DNA of 44,660 nt from Bradyrhizobium sp. SZCCT0231 (GCF_018130245.1 NZ_JAFCKP010000029.1:1-44660), one strand, 5' to 3'; shown: positions 16,134 through 23,897, counted from the stretch's first letter. The notes: generated by a model not told the origin, from the sequence alone. Translations and numbers: made by a program.

Positions 16134-16921
16134 CAGGCGACCCTCAGGGTGGTCCGGCGCGGAAACTGCTCGATGTCGCGTGGCGCCGGCGGCTCGCCGG
16201 TGTAGAAGTCCTGGTTGCCCCAGACCTTCAGGTCGAGCACCTTGTGGCCGCGGTTGCGGGCATGCTCGGCCGCCTTTTCGAGGTTGACCACGATGCGGCG
16301 CGCACGACCGCCGGAACGCTGGCGGATGGTGTCGAGCAGATCGTCCTCGATCCTGACCTTCGGCACGAAGGCGTTGGAGAGCACGCGGGTGTCGTCGAGA
16401 TCGCAAGGCTGTGCCGGAAACCACTCCAGTACCCGATTGTGCATACGCTCGACCGTGAGCAGCTTGGCCGGAAGCTTTTCCTCGCCGATCAGGATGACCG
16501 GCACACCGGATTCCTGCTGAAGCTCGCGGATGACCTCGATCATGTTCTTGTCGACCAGCTTGTCGGCTTCGTCGACGATCAGCGGGCGCGTGGCATCGGC
16601 GCCGAGCGAAGCCTTCGCCAGCTCGGCCAGGTCGGACGCGCTCCAGCTTTTGCGCACCGTCTCGCCGCATTCTTTCAGGATGTGGCGGAGCAGCGTGCGG
16701 CGTGTCCAGGTCTCGCCGACCTCGATGCGGCGCGCCTTCACCTTCATCTGCACGTACATCGAGGCCCAGCTCTTGCCGAGGCCGGAAGGCCCCTGGCAGA
16801 CGCCGAAGCCGGGCAGATGCGGTGCGCGCTCGATCAGCTTCACCGTCATCGCCATGAAGCTGGCGACGTTCTTGAGAGCGACGGGTCCTTGAACTTGGCC
16901 TTGTATGTTTGCGTTCGTCAT
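16133..16921 (-). CDS. MuB-like AAA+ ATPase, transposition target selector
   Basis: The 262-residue protein has Walker A GPSGLGKS at 44-51 and Walker B 'PLIVDEAD' at 113-120, within the AAA+ family of MuB and TnsC-like proteins. MuB forms ATP-dependent filaments on DNA, delivers target DNA to the transposase and prevents insertion into the phage's own DNA. AGGACT precedes the ATG at 16921; the open frame upstream is not used. It lies 28 bases after the transposase gene, as in Mu. It is shorter than Mu's B (312 residues). Confidence 0.92.
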   Translation of the reverse strand: MTNANIQGQVQGPVALKNVASFMAMTVKLIERAPHLPGFGVCQGPSGLGKSWASMYVQMKVKARRIEVGETWTRRTLLRHILKECGETVRKSWSASDLAELAKASLGADATRPLIVDEADKLVDKNMIEVIRELQQESGVPVILIGEEKLPAKLLTVERMHNRVLEWFPAQPCDLDDTRVLSNAFVPKVRIEDDLLDTIRQRSGGRARRIVVNLEKAAEHARNRGHKVLDLKVWGNQDFYTGEPPAPRDIEQFPRRTTLRVA

Positions 16922-16949
16922 GGAGTCCTGACCTTTCCATTGGTTTGAC

Positions 16950-19133
16950 TTAAGAAGACGAGGCAGCCTCGTCGGTTGATGCGATCTCGCCGGCGACGCC
17001 ATTCAGCGCGCCGTAGACGGCGAGGAAGCCGCGGTACACGGAGCCTTCGCGGAAGCTGCCGAGCCAGAGCAGCTCGTCCGGTTCGACGAATTCGCGACGC
17101 GCGATGCGCGCTTCGAGCGCGCGGGCGCGATTCCAGAGTTGATGATTGGTCTCGGCGGCGCGCAGCGGCGTGACGTTGACGTCGGGAGCCTTGGTCTCTT
17201 CGGCGCGGAGCTTTTCGGCGAGCGCTGCGATCTCCGGGGCGTGGCCGGTCTCGACCACCGTGTGCGCATCGCGCGCCGCGGCGAGCGCCGGCGTGTCGTG
17301 CGCCTCGACCGGCTTGGGGAACTCGATCAGCTTACCTTGCGCGGCCAGCGCCTGCCGGTGGATCGCACCGGCGAAGTCCTTCGCCTTGATCTTGCGCGCG
17401 GTCCGCTTGACCTCGGCCATGGTCTCGTCGTGACGGCGCTTCTGCTCGGCACGGGCCATGGCGATGGCCTTGGCGGGATCGACGCCGGCGAGCTCCGGCG
17501 CGATGGCCTGGCCGAGATAGGTCTCGCCGTCCTCGGTGTAGACATAGGCGCGGCCCATGTCGTGGGCGTCCATGCGCACGAACACGGTGTCGCCGACGTT
17601 GAGGAAGCCGCCGAGATAGTGGCTGTCGTTGATGCGCAGGCCGGTCTTGGTGACGGTGCGCAGTCCGTTCTTCCCCGCGACCGGCGCCAGCAGCATGTCG
17701 AGCGCGCGGACGTCTTCGATCCTGCGGATGCTGCCGGCCGCCATCGCGGCGGCCTCAAACGGCGTGCGGCCCTTGAGGCCATCGTTGGACTTGGTGCCGT
17801 AGACATCGGCGCACCAGGCATCCAGCTTGGCCTGCAGCTCGGCGGCCGATAGCGCGACCTGGAACATGTCCTCCGGAGCTTCGCCGAGGCGCTGCGAGAA
17901 CGCCTTGCGATTCTCGATCACCTTGCGGTCGGCGACGCTGTGGCCGATGAAGCCTTCCAGCGTGCGCATCAGGCCGCGCTGCAGCGTGCCGATGGCGCGC
18001 TCGACATGACCCTTCTGCTCGGGCGAGAACGGCGCCGAGGTCTCGTGATCGATGCCGAGCGCGGCGAACAGCCGGCGCGTGGTGTGTGCGATGAAGTCGC
18101 TGCCGTTGTCGGTCTTGATGCGCTCAGGCACGCCCCAGGCGAGGATCGCTTTGCGGATCAGCAGGCCGACCGCCGCAGCGCGCGGTGTCGCGCTCACCAG
18201 CGTGATCATGCGGCGCGAGAAGATGTCGAGGCAGACATAGATGGTCTGGCGCCCATCGGTGGTGAGCACGTCGGCAGGGCTCGCGTCGATCTGCCAGATC
18301 TCGTTGAGCCGCAGAGCGGGGTTGGCGACGCGGGCAGAAAAGCGGATCGCGCTCTTGTAGCCGTCCGGATTGCGGATCTGCTCGATCTCGTTGCGGAAGG
18401 TGGTTCGCCAGCTCTTCAACGCCGCTTGAAAGGTGCGTATCGGCGGCAGCGCCACCGGATTGCCGGCGATGGTGATTTGCGCGAAGGCGTCGGCGACCAG
18501 GTCGCGAATATGGTGCGTCGTGAGGTGCGGCTGCTTGGCGACCAGGGCGAGGATGTAGGTGCGCAGCTGGCCGTCATTGGCGCGGTCGAGAACGCCGGTG
18601 CCGCGGCGCGCGGCGGCGCGGTTGACGGCGAGCTTGTTCTTGTGCCCGGCCTTGGCGGCGGCACGCCAGCGCGCCAGCGTGCGCGGGGTGAGGCTCTTCA
18701 CCTCGGCTTTGATCCAGGGCGCGACCTCGAGCTGCGAGGTGTTGTAGAGATCGCAGAGCTGGCGATCGGCGCGCTTGTGACCGACGCCGGCTTCGCGGGC
18801 GATGCGCTCGGCCTGGCCGAGCAGCGCCAGGCGCGCGTCGCGCGCATCGGCGGCACCGGCGCTGACGCTCGAAGCTTCCGGCTCGCTGGCCGCCTCACGC
18901 GCCATCGCCGCCGGGATCTCGACCGCCTCGATGTGCCTGCCGACATAGGCCGCGCGTGCTTCCGCAGGAAGCGACTCCAGAGCATATTCCAGTCCACCGC
19001 CGCGGCCCGCACGCGGACGCGACTGCCAGCCCTGCTTCTTTGCCGTGCGCTTGACCGCGCGCTCGGCAGAGGACAAGCCCGGCAGCTTCTCTGCGGCGAT
19101 CTCTGCGGCTGACAAGAACATCTTCACGTCCAA
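16950..19133 (-). CDS. MuA-like DDE transposase
   Basis: This 727-residue enzyme cuts and joins the phage ends during integration and replicative transposition. An N-terminal Mu-type DNA-binding domain (about 5-65, with 'KKQGWQSRPRAG') is followed by helical end-binding regions and then the RNase H-like core with Asp283, Asp342 ('KTDNGSDF') and Glu378 ('EQKGHVERA'). The last two are 36 residues apart, as in D-35-E transposases. The C-terminal part corresponds to the MuB-interacting domain. The start may be TTG at 19133, GTG at 19127 (best spaced from GGGGGAAG) or ATG at 19121. Confidence 0.94.
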   Translation of the reverse strand: MDVKMFLSAAEIAAEKLPGLSSAERAVKRTAKKQGWQSRPRAGRGGGLEYALESLPAEARAAYVGRHIEAVEIPAAMAREAASEPEASSVSAGAADARDARLALLGQAERIAREAGVGHKRADRQLCDLYNTSQLEVAPWIKAEVKSLTPRTLARWRAAAKAGHKNKLAVNRAAARRGTGVLDRANDGQLRTYILALVAKQPHLTTHHIRDLVADAFAQITIAGNPVALPPIRTFQAALKSWRTTFRNEIEQIRNPDGYKSAIRFSARVANPALRLNEIWQIDASPADVLTTDGRQTIYVCLDIFSRRMITLVSATPRAAAVGLLIRKAILAWGVPERIKTDNGSDFIAHTTRRLFAALGIDHETSAPFSPEQKGHVERAIGTLQRGLMRTLEGFIGHSVADRKVIENRKAFSQRLGEAPEDMFQVALSAAELQAKLDAWCADVYGTKSNDGLKGRTPFEAAAMAAGSIRRIEDVRALDMLLAPVAGKNGLRTVTKTGLRINDSHYLGGFLNVGDTVFVRMDAHDMGRAYVYTEDGETYLGQAIAPELAGVDPAKAIAMARAEQKRRHDETMAEVKRTARKIKAKDFAGAIHRQALAAQGKLIEFPKPVEAHDTPALAAARDAHTVVETGHAPEIAALAEKLRAEETKAPDVNVTPLRAAETNHQLWNRARALEARIARREFVEPDELLWLGSFREGSVYRGFLAVYGALNGVAGEIASTDEAASSS

Positions 19134-19177
19134 ACTTCCCCCGTGCCCAATTCTGGGCGAGCCCTGCGCCAGCGCGT

Positions 19178-19351
19178 TCAGCGCAGGCGGTCGTCGTAAT
19201 CCGAGTGTTGCGGCCAGAGCGCGCTGGCTTCATCGTGGCCGAGCGCCTTGCCGCGTGTGATCCCGCGGCGGTAGCTCGCGTAGGACGCGGCGATGAGAAC
19301 CGGCAGGTAGAGCACCGCCAGCAGAGTGGTGATGATGTCGAGCTTGCTCAC
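19178..19351 (-). CDS. small single-span membrane protein
   Basis: The 57-residue protein has one hydrophobic segment (about residues 6-25) and a charged C-terminus. GTG at 19351 is chosen because GGAGGG lies seven bases upstream and it forms a GTGA overlap with the previous gene. It is the last small gene before the transposase. The function is unknown. Confidence 0.6.
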   Translation of the reverse strand: MSKLDIITTLLAVLYLPVLIAASYASYRRGITRGKALGHDEASALWPQHSDYDDRLR

Positions 19352-19791
19352 TTGCTGGCCCTCCATTGCGCGTCGGCGTCTGCGATTTCCTGCTGAAGCA
19401 GATCTTTCAGCTGCTCCTTGCGCACCTCGCGCCGGAGCAGCGGCTCGTACCTCGCCTCGACGGCGACGAAAGGCGTGCCTTCGAGCGCGGCGTTGAGCAG
19501 GCGTGCATCGCCGGTCACCATCGCGAGCGCGATCAGGCGATGCGCGGGAATGTTGTTCCGCTCGTTGGCCTCGGACGAATATTGGTAGAGCGTGCCTGCG
19601 GTGACGCTTTCGTCGAGAAACGCCGTCATGCCGGCGGCGATCTGCTCGCGCGACTGACCGGAATCCTTGATCGCCGCGGCGACCGCCTTGGAGATCCGGC
19701 TCGCCACCTTCGGCGAACGTACGCGGTCGTCGGCGAACCGGTCGACCACCGGTGCGAGGCGATGGTCCTGCTCGTCGCGACGCCGGCTCAC
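19348..19791 (-). CDS. hypothetical early protein with HTH-like segment
   Basis: The 147-residue protein has a basic N-terminus and a segment resembling a helix-turn-helix ('QSREQIAAGMTAFLDESVTAGTLYQY'), then helices ending in 'RKEQLKDLLQQEI'. The GTG start is in a GTGA overlap with the gene upstream. Its position between the Ner-like gene and the transposase suggests a role in early regulation or transposition, but none is shown by the sequence. Confidence 0.68.
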   Translation of the reverse strand: MSRRRDEQDHRLAPVVDRFADDRVRSPKVASRISKAVAAAIKDSGQSREQIAAGMTAFLDESVTAGTLYQYSSEANERNNIPAHRLIALAMVTGDARLLNAALEGTPFVAVEARYEPLLRREVRKEQLKDLLQQEIADADAQWRASK

Positions 19792-20036
19792 TTGCGCGCC
19801 TCCGGCAGAGGGAGGACGGCCCAGGGCTTCAGGCGGATGGTGATGCTGGCGATCGTGTTGAGGTAATCGCAGACGAGCCGTGCAACGTGCCGGTCGTCAT
19901 AGGCTTGCGCCTTGTCATGCCGGCCTGTCGTCTTCGGCAACGGAAGCAGCTGCGCCGTGCGGCGGGTGTTGGCGAAGCGGCCCGTGAAGAAGCGCTGCCG
20001 CGGTCCGTCCATGCGGGTGACGCAGTGCTTCGTCAT
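19788..20036 (-). CDS. hypothetical early protein
   Basis: The 82-residue protein is basic, with 'CVTRMDGPRQRFFTGRF' near the start and 'LVCDYLNTIASITIRLKPWAV' towards the end. No domain is recognised. Overlaps of four bases at both ends tie it to the early operon. Confidence 0.62.
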   Translation of the reverse strand: MTKHCVTRMDGPRQRFFTGRFANTRRTAQLLPLPKTTGRHDKAQAYDDRHVARLVCDYLNTIASITIRLKPWAVLPLPEARK

Positions 20037-20194
20037 GGCCGCACCGTCGCGATCGAAACCGCGGGCTGCACGCGTACGACGCCCGCCGAGCGGCGCTGGT
20101 CGTGCGCGCTGCCGGCGATCAGCACGATCGACGCGACCGTGAGCACGGCGACCGCGATCAGGCAGCGCAGATGCAGGGCTGTGCGCGTGCTCAT
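20033..20194 (-). CDS. tiny membrane or exported protein
   Basis: Fifty-three codons encode a peptide with one hydrophobic segment (residues about 8-29) and a basic tail. It starts in an ATGA overlap with the gene upstream (20191-20194) and ends in another with the gene downstream (20033-20036). Those two overlaps are the main reason to call it. It may be an inner-membrane microprotein; the function is unknown. Confidence 0.6.
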   Translation of the reverse strand: MSTRTALHLRCLIAVAVLTVASIVLIAGSAHDQRRSAGVVRVQPAVSIATVRP

Positions 20195-20415
20195 TCGCAA
20201 AACCCCTGCATCCTCGCGAGCACGCGCGGCATGATCAGCGTGTAGGCGTCGCCAGCGGCATTGGCGCCGATGGCGATGCCGTCATAGGCGAGTGCGTGTG
20301 TGCTGCCATCGGCGCGGTCGCGCACGACGAGGTGAACGCGACTGACCTCGATCAGATCGACCGTGATCTCGACGTTGGTGTCGGGATCGAATGCGGAGCG
20401 CGGCCCGTGACTCAT
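20191..20415 (-). CDS. hypothetical early protein
   Basis: The 74-residue protein is mostly beta-strand by composition ('VEITVDLIEVSRVHLVVRD') and has no membrane segment. A strong GAGGGGG lies about six bases before the ATG at 20415. It is linked by four-base overlaps to both neighbours in the early operon. No family is recognised. Confidence 0.62.
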   Translation of the reverse strand: MSHGPRSAFDPDTNVEITVDLIEVSRVHLVVRDRADGSTHALAYDGIAIGANAAGDAYTLIMPRVLARMQGFCE

Positions 20416-20789
20416 GTACGCCCCCTCATCGACTCAAGGCAGGCCTGCGTTTCTGAGTCTCGCTGCGCGGCGCATCCAGTAGAAGTACGAGCGCCGGAGA
20501 GTTCAGTCAGGAGTACCCGATGGCGCCGCGCCGACACGATCACCGCAGACCGCTGCTCGATCCCCACGGGCTCAGTGACGACTTCGCCTCCGGCTGCGAC
20601 GTGCAGGACCATGAAGACTGGCTGCGCGTAGTGTTCTGGGTGGATGGGCCGGGTAACAGCCACGGCGCCCGCTGCAAGGTGCGCAGCATCGTGCTGCCGC
20701 GAGCGTCGCTGCATCAGGTCGTCTTGGATTTGCGCGACAGCGTCGGCTATGGCCGAGAAACGCGACGGCATTGACCATGCGGCAATCAT
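20412..20789 (-). CDS. hypothetical early protein, antisense to another credible frame
   Basis: The 125-residue frame is bounded at both ends by ATGA overlaps with its neighbours (20786-20789 and 20412-20415), and GAGGAG lies upstream of its ATG. That continuity supports it as the second early gene. It contains a helical N-terminus ('AIADAVAQIQDDLMQR') and a beta-rich middle. An 84-codon frame on the other strand (20520-20774) is also well formed, so one of the two may be spurious. Confidence 0.5.
   Translation of the reverse strand: MIAAWSMPSRFSAIADAVAQIQDDLMQRRSRQHDAAHLAAGAVAVTRPIHPEHYAQPVFMVLHVAAGGEVVTEPVGIEQRSAVIVSARRHRVLLTELSGARTSTGCAAQRDSETQACLESMRGRT
20520..20774 (+). CDS. alternative antisense small protein
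   Basis: This 84-codon frame has AGGAG seven bases before its ATG, a strong G/C third-position bias and a credible soluble composition ('DDFASGCDVQDHEDWLRVVF'). It looks like small rhizobial proteins of unknown function I have seen. It lies entirely antisense to the second early gene, which has better operon context. It could be a lysogeny-expressed gene reading towards the repressor, or a mirror-frame artefact. Confidence 0.4.
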   Translation: MAPRRHDHRRPLLDPHGLSDDFASGCDVQDHEDWLRVVFWVDGPGNSHGARCKVRSIVLPRASLHQVVLDLRDSVGYGRETRRH

Positions 20790-21001
20790 GCTGCGCGCTC
20801 CTCGGCCAAAAAAACGCGGTCATCCCATCGCAACCGGCGGCGGCGCGCTTCAGCGCGGATCAATCTGACGTGCCTGAGCGATGGCTCGCCGATGTCGGCT
20901 TCCCAACGCGAGATCGTCGCCTGTCGAACGCGACAGATCTTCGCCATCTCCTCCTGGGTGACGCCGAAGACCTCGCAGCGGATGTGCTTGATGGGGTTCA
21001 T
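20786..21001 (-). CDS. Ner/Cro-like early repressor
   Basis: The 71-residue protein has a helix-turn-helix at about 12-35 ('VTQEEMAKICRVRQATISRWE') and little else, as expected for a Cro or Ner protein that damps early transcription and the repressor gene. The ATG at 21001 is preferred over one 36 bases upstream because the shorter form starts just before the helix-turn-helix and just after the presumed promoter. It is the first gene of the leftward early operon and diverges from the LexA-type repressor. Confidence 0.82.
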   Translation of the reverse strand: MNPIKHIRCEVFGVTQEEMAKICRVRQATISRWEADIGEPSLRHVRLIRAEARRRRLRWDDRVFLAEERAA

Positions 21002-21008
21002 CCATCTA

Positions 21009-21037
21009 TGGATATCCAAAAAAGGATAAAAAATCAA
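21009..21037 (-). promoter_or_regulatory. candidate early promoter with operator
   Basis: On the minus strand TTGATT (21037-21032) is followed after 17 bases by TATCCA (21014-21009). The perfect palindrome TGGATATCCA (21009-21018) covers the -10 element, a natural place for a repressor to act. Transcription would begin within a few bases of the Ner-like ATG, so the message may be leaderless. The region is strikingly AT-rich compared with the rest of the window. Confidence 0.5.
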
Positions 21038-21070
21038 CCAACAAATCGCGGTATGGATTGGAAACCGGGA

Positions 21071-21086
21071 TATACAGAAATGTATA
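21071..21086. promoter_or_regulatory. inverted repeat over the repressor start, candidate operator
   Basis: TATACA-GAAA-TGTATA is a perfect 6-4-6 inverted repeat that spans the ATG at 21080. It could be an operator for the repressor or the Ner-like protein, giving autoregulation. Its sequence differs from the TGGATATCCA palindrome nearby, so two proteins may read the region. Confidence 0.45.
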
Positions 21087-21754
21087 TTTCAGGGATGGAG
21101 ATAAGCCACTTAATACAAGGGCTTCTGACCGCCCGGGGCTGGACGCAAGAAGATCTGGCCGCCGCCGTGGACACGAAGCAGAACAACGTGTCCCGTTGGC
21201 TCGCCGGCGTGGAGCCGCGCGGCAAAGCGCGAGACCGCATCATGGAACTCGCGCGTGAGTCGGGTCTCATCGAGGGTGAGCGTGATGGCGTCACGATCAT
21301 CGCCATCATGGGCAAGATCGGAGCCGGAGCGGTCATCGACCCGGATTATGAGCAGGTGCCTCCAGAAGGTTTGGAGCAAGTCGAGCTTCCGATCGCTATC
21401 GCGGATGACGTGATCGGCTTCCGCGTGGAGGGCGATTCGATGTTGCCCAAATATGGAGACGGCACGGTCATCGTGGTCCACCGAGGTCAGGTCCAGTCGG
21501 TCATGAGTCTCGTCGGCGAAGAGGTTGCCGTCCTGACATATGATGGCAAGCGCTACCTCAAGACACTGAAGCCCGGATCAGGGCGCGACCTCTACAATCT
21601 GGAGAGCCTGAACAGTTCGCGCGCCATCACCGGCGTAAGGATCAGATGGGCCAGCGCGATCGTAGCGATCATCCCGCCGAGGCAAGTGCGCCGTGTCGGT
21701 CGCACGAAACCGACGAAGTCCGCAGCGCGGCCGCAACGCGGAGTATCGAAGTGA
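21080..21754 (+). CDS. LexA/CI-type phage repressor, self-cleaving
   Basis: The 224-residue master repressor has an XRE helix-turn-helix at about 20-42 ('WTQEDLAAAVDTKQNNVSRWL') and a C-terminal S24 peptidase domain. All self-cleavage elements are present: the Ala82-Gly83 site in 'GKIGAGA', nucleophile Ser120 in 'VEGDSMLPKYGDG', and Lys161 in 'GKRYLKTL'. RecA-stimulated cleavage would end lysogeny after DNA damage. Mu's own c repressor is not of this type. The start is ATG 21080, with CCGGGA upstream, or ATG 21095, which lacks spacing from a ribosome site. It diverges from the early operon. Confidence 0.9.
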   Translation: MYISGMEISHLIQGLLTARGWTQEDLAAAVDTKQNNVSRWLAGVEPRGKARDRIMELARESGLIEGERDGVTIIAIMGKIGAGAVIDPDYEQVPPEGLEQVELPIAIADDVIGFRVEGDSMLPKYGDGTVIVVHRGQVQSVMSLVGEEVAVLTYDGKRYLKTLKPGSGRDLYNLESLNSSRAITGVRIRWASAIVAIIPPRQVRRVGRTKPTKSAARPQRGVSK

Positions 21755-21767
21755 CGAGGAGCGAGTG

Positions 21768-22220
21768 ATGGAATACGTCCGTTTTGCTGTGAAGTTCACG
21801 GCCATCGCGCTGCTCTTTGGTGCCATCGCTGGCTATGCCTATCTCGTCTCTACAGGGGACCTTCCAAAGCCGGACCTGACCTGGGTCGGCGGGTCGCTCA
21901 ATACGGGCGGGTCGATCGTCCTCTTCCTGGTCGTCGCTATTTTGGTCGTACTCGCGGCCATGGCTCCGATCGTCTACGCGGCGCGATCCGGCGATGTCTT
22001 CACGTTCCTCATCTGCATCGTGGCTTTGGTCGTGTGCGTCGGCCTCTTCATCCAGAGCCGGACGGTGATGGACCAGGTGCTCGCCGCGATCGTCTACTTC
22101 ACCAGCGCCTTCATCGCGGTCATCGTCTTTGCCGCCGCCCGGATCGAGGCCGCAATCAAAGGTGGGCCCGCCGGCGGCGAGAAGCACGCCGGACCAGTCC
22201 GAATCTCGCGACCCGATTAG
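21768..22220 (+). CDS. four-span membrane protein downstream of the repressor
   Basis: The 150-residue protein has four hydrophobic segments (about 7-29, 47-70, 76-95, 103-124) and a short cytoplasmic tail with Gly and Lys. GAGGAG lies seven bases upstream of the ATG at 21768, 13 bases after the repressor stop, so the two are probably co-transcribed in the lysogen. This is where superinfection-exclusion or conversion genes are often carried. No family is recognised. Confidence 0.72.
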   Translation: MEYVRFAVKFTAIALLFGAIAGYAYLVSTGDLPKPDLTWVGGSLNTGGSIVLFLVVAILVVLAAMAPIVYAARSGDVFTFLICIVALVVCVGLFIQSRTVMDQVLAAIVYFTSAFIAVIVFAAARIEAAIKGGPAGGEKHAGPVRISRPD

Positions 22221-22297
22221 AAGCCCTCCCATGCGTTTGAGCCTTGGAACGGACAAATCCGCCCGGAGGTCTTTGAAGATAGAATTGAAGCTCCTGA

Positions 22298-22312
22298 GGC
22301 CCGGCGCGGGCC
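22298..22312 (+). terminator. GC hairpin, possible terminator
   Basis: GGCCCG-GCG-CGGGCC forms a 6-base stem and is followed by GGTTTG, not a true T run. It lies in the 188-base gap after the membrane-protein gene and could be a weak terminator or an RNA-stability hairpin. Evidence is limited to the fold. Confidence 0.3.
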
Positions 22313-22364
22313 GGTTTGACGCCATCCCCTCGGTCCCCGTCGGCCCCAGGGGCGCCGCCCGGGC

Positions 22365-22380
22365 TGTTTCACGGGAAACT
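22365..22380. promoter_or_regulatory. parS-like 16-mer with an adjacent half-site
   Basis: TGTTTCACGGGAAACT matches the ParB-binding consensus TGTTTCACGTGAAACA at 14 of 16 positions. A second half-site, TGTTTCAC, follows at 22384-22391. It lies in the gap upstream of a small cargo gene. It may be a real ParB/Noc-type site, an operator for another protein, or chance. Confidence 0.35.
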
Positions 22381-22408
22381 GGGTGTTTCACAGCCTTGAG
22401 GACTACCC

Positions 22409-22636
22409 ATGCCCATCATCCCCGACTGTGACCCCAACGAGGCCTATGAGGTGGTCCCGATGAAGCCTGAGCCCCATGGCCCGCCGCCGGGATGGTGGAC
22501 GGTGACCTGCAACGGCATCCCGGTCTACCATTTCGGGCCTCAGCGGCGGGCCGATGCCGAACGCTATGCCACCGACCCGGCGTACCGGCTGAGCCGGGAG
22601 CGGCAATACCTGCATGACCGGGGGCCGACACGATGA
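22409..22636 (+). CDS. small hypothetical protein
   Basis: The 75-residue Pro-rich protein contains 'PPPGWWTVTCNGIPVYHFGP' and ends in a charged helix. It resembles small conserved rhizobial proteins of unknown role. GAGGA precedes the ATG. Its last four bases overlap the start of the next gene (22633), so the two are coupled. Confidence 0.66.
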   Translation: MPIIPDCDPNEAYEVVPMKPEPHGPPPGWWTVTCNGIPVYHFGPQRRADAERYATDPAYRLSRERQYLHDRGPTR

Positions 22637-22878
22637 AGAAATTCGCCACGGACTACGCCAACCCCGAGCTTGCCGCTCGCAAGCTGATCGAGATCGCTCC
22701 CGGCGTCGAGCCGGTCCAGGACGGCCGCATCCACATCGAGAAGATCAACGCGCCGTTCCTGTACGAGCACAAGGCCAAGGGCAGCGAGTTCGGCGCCGGC
22801 ATCAGGTTCGCCGTCGAGCGCGGCTGGCTGGAGCTGCACGAGAGCGGGACCTATGTGCGGCTGAAGGCGGCGGGCTAG
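22633..22878 (+). CDS. small hypothetical protein
   Basis: The 81-residue protein has a helical N-terminus ('NPELAARKLIEIA') and a compact alpha/beta C-terminal part ('IRFAVERGWLELHESGTYV') that looks like a winged-helix or small enzyme accessory fold. It is coupled by ATGA to the gene before it. It belongs to the accessory block between repressor and structural genes. The function is unknown. Confidence 0.66.
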   Translation: MKKFATDYANPELAARKLIEIAPGVEPVQDGRIHIEKINAPFLYEHKAKGSEFGAGIRFAVERGWLELHESGTYVRLKAAG

Positions 22879-22916
22879 GATTTGTTGGCGCGCTGATGGG
22901 CCTGAAGGGGGAAACG

Positions 22917-23495
22917 ATGGCAGATGACAATCAACAGACCTTCGAGGAACGCAAGTGGGCTCGTGAGCAGCAGATCGAGGAGGAAAAGTGGAAGACTGAG
23001 AAAAGGCGCGAAGACGCGCATCGTGCGCACGATAAAAGCACCGAATTCCATACTTACATCAACCAGGCCACGATCGATGCCGGGAGCCTGGCCCTGCGAA
23101 CACTGGTGCTCATCAACGGTGGTGCGGCCGTCGCGATCCTCGCCTTTCTCGGCGCAGTTGCTTCCAAGGACAAGATCGACTTCGTCCAGATCGGTGCCGT
23201 CGCCAACACGCTCAAATACTATGCCGCCGGAGTGGCGTCGGCTTTCGTGGCGATGACCCTCGCATATTTGACCAACTACCTGATGGTGTCGGTAGAGACC
23301 TTCAAAAACAAAATCTATGTGCACCCGTTCGTGGTCGAAACAGACCGGTCCCGTAAGATGGCGCGGCTGAATAGGATTTTCCACGTGCTCACGCTTCTTG
23401 CGTCGCTTGGTTCTCTGGGGTGCTTCGTCATAGGCATGTGGTCAACGAGCGCCAAGGTTACGTCGATGATCGAGAGCAGAGTCACGAAGCCGTAG
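22917..23495 (+). CDS. three-span membrane protein with charged N-terminal helix
   Basis: The 192-residue protein begins with a strongly charged helix rich in Glu, Lys and Arg (about 5-45). Three hydrophobic segments follow (about 59-82, 99-124, 155-178), with a soluble loop between the second and third. AGGGGGAAA precedes the ATG. The coiled-coil plus membrane build suggests a membrane-bound sensor or blocker, such as an exclusion protein, but no known family is evident. Confidence 0.68.
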   Translation: MADDNQQTFEERKWAREQQIEEEKWKTEKRREDAHRAHDKSTEFHTYINQATIDAGSLALRTLVLINGGAAVAILAFLGAVASKDKIDFVQIGAVANTLKYYAAGVASAFVAMTLAYLTNYLMVSVETFKNKIYVHPFVVETDRSRKMARLNRIFHVLTLLASLGSLGCFVIGMWSTSAKVTSMIESRVTKP

Positions 23496-23517
23496 GCTGC
23501 CACCCGGCGATTGTCAG

Positions 23518-23790
23518 ATGCCCTGGTCCGCGCGCTTCGACGATCCGATTCCGCTGCCCGACGGCGGCGAGCTGACGACGCTGCTCGATGCCGGGCGATA
23601 CATCGCAGGACTGCCGGCGAAGATCCAGCAGCGGCCGGAATGGCAGGCAGCGACCGAGGCGCTGCTCCTGGTCGCCGAACGCGACGGGCCGGTAATGATG
23701 GCGCGGATCGGCATGATGCGTGCGCTCAACGGCGAAGCGCCGGGAATAGAGATGGTGAAGCTACCGGCGAGATTAGTCCGCCATCCCTGA
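23518..23790 (+). CDS. small hypothetical protein
   Basis: The 90-residue protein has 'GGELTTLLDAGRYIAGLP' and 'WQAATEALLLVAER' and is predicted helical and soluble. I recall very similar small proteins in Bradyrhizobium genomes with no assigned function. The ribosome site is weak (CGGCGA upstream). It lies 22 bases after the membrane-protein gene. Confidence 0.62.
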   Translation: MPWSARFDDPIPLPDGGELTTLLDAGRYIAGLPAKIQQRPEWQAATEALLLVAERDGPVMMARIGMMRALNGEAPGIEMVKLPARLVRHP

Positions 23791-23897
23791 GACAGTGAAC
23801 GCCTGGCGGCGTAATGAGCACGTCCCCGTAGGGATAGGAGGCCTTTTGTAAAGGGTCCGGACTTGTGGCGGATTACGCCGGTGCTAGGCTGCCGGCC

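Noticed and set aside
17940-19112. 390-codon plus-strand frame over the transposase
   Set aside because: Antisense to the conserved MuA-like DDE core; composition is typical of a shadow frame.
19145-19158. GCCCA-ATTC-TGGGC dyad upstream of the transposase as a terminator
   Set aside because: The stem is only five bases and there is no T run; it could be a minor operator, but nothing supports that.
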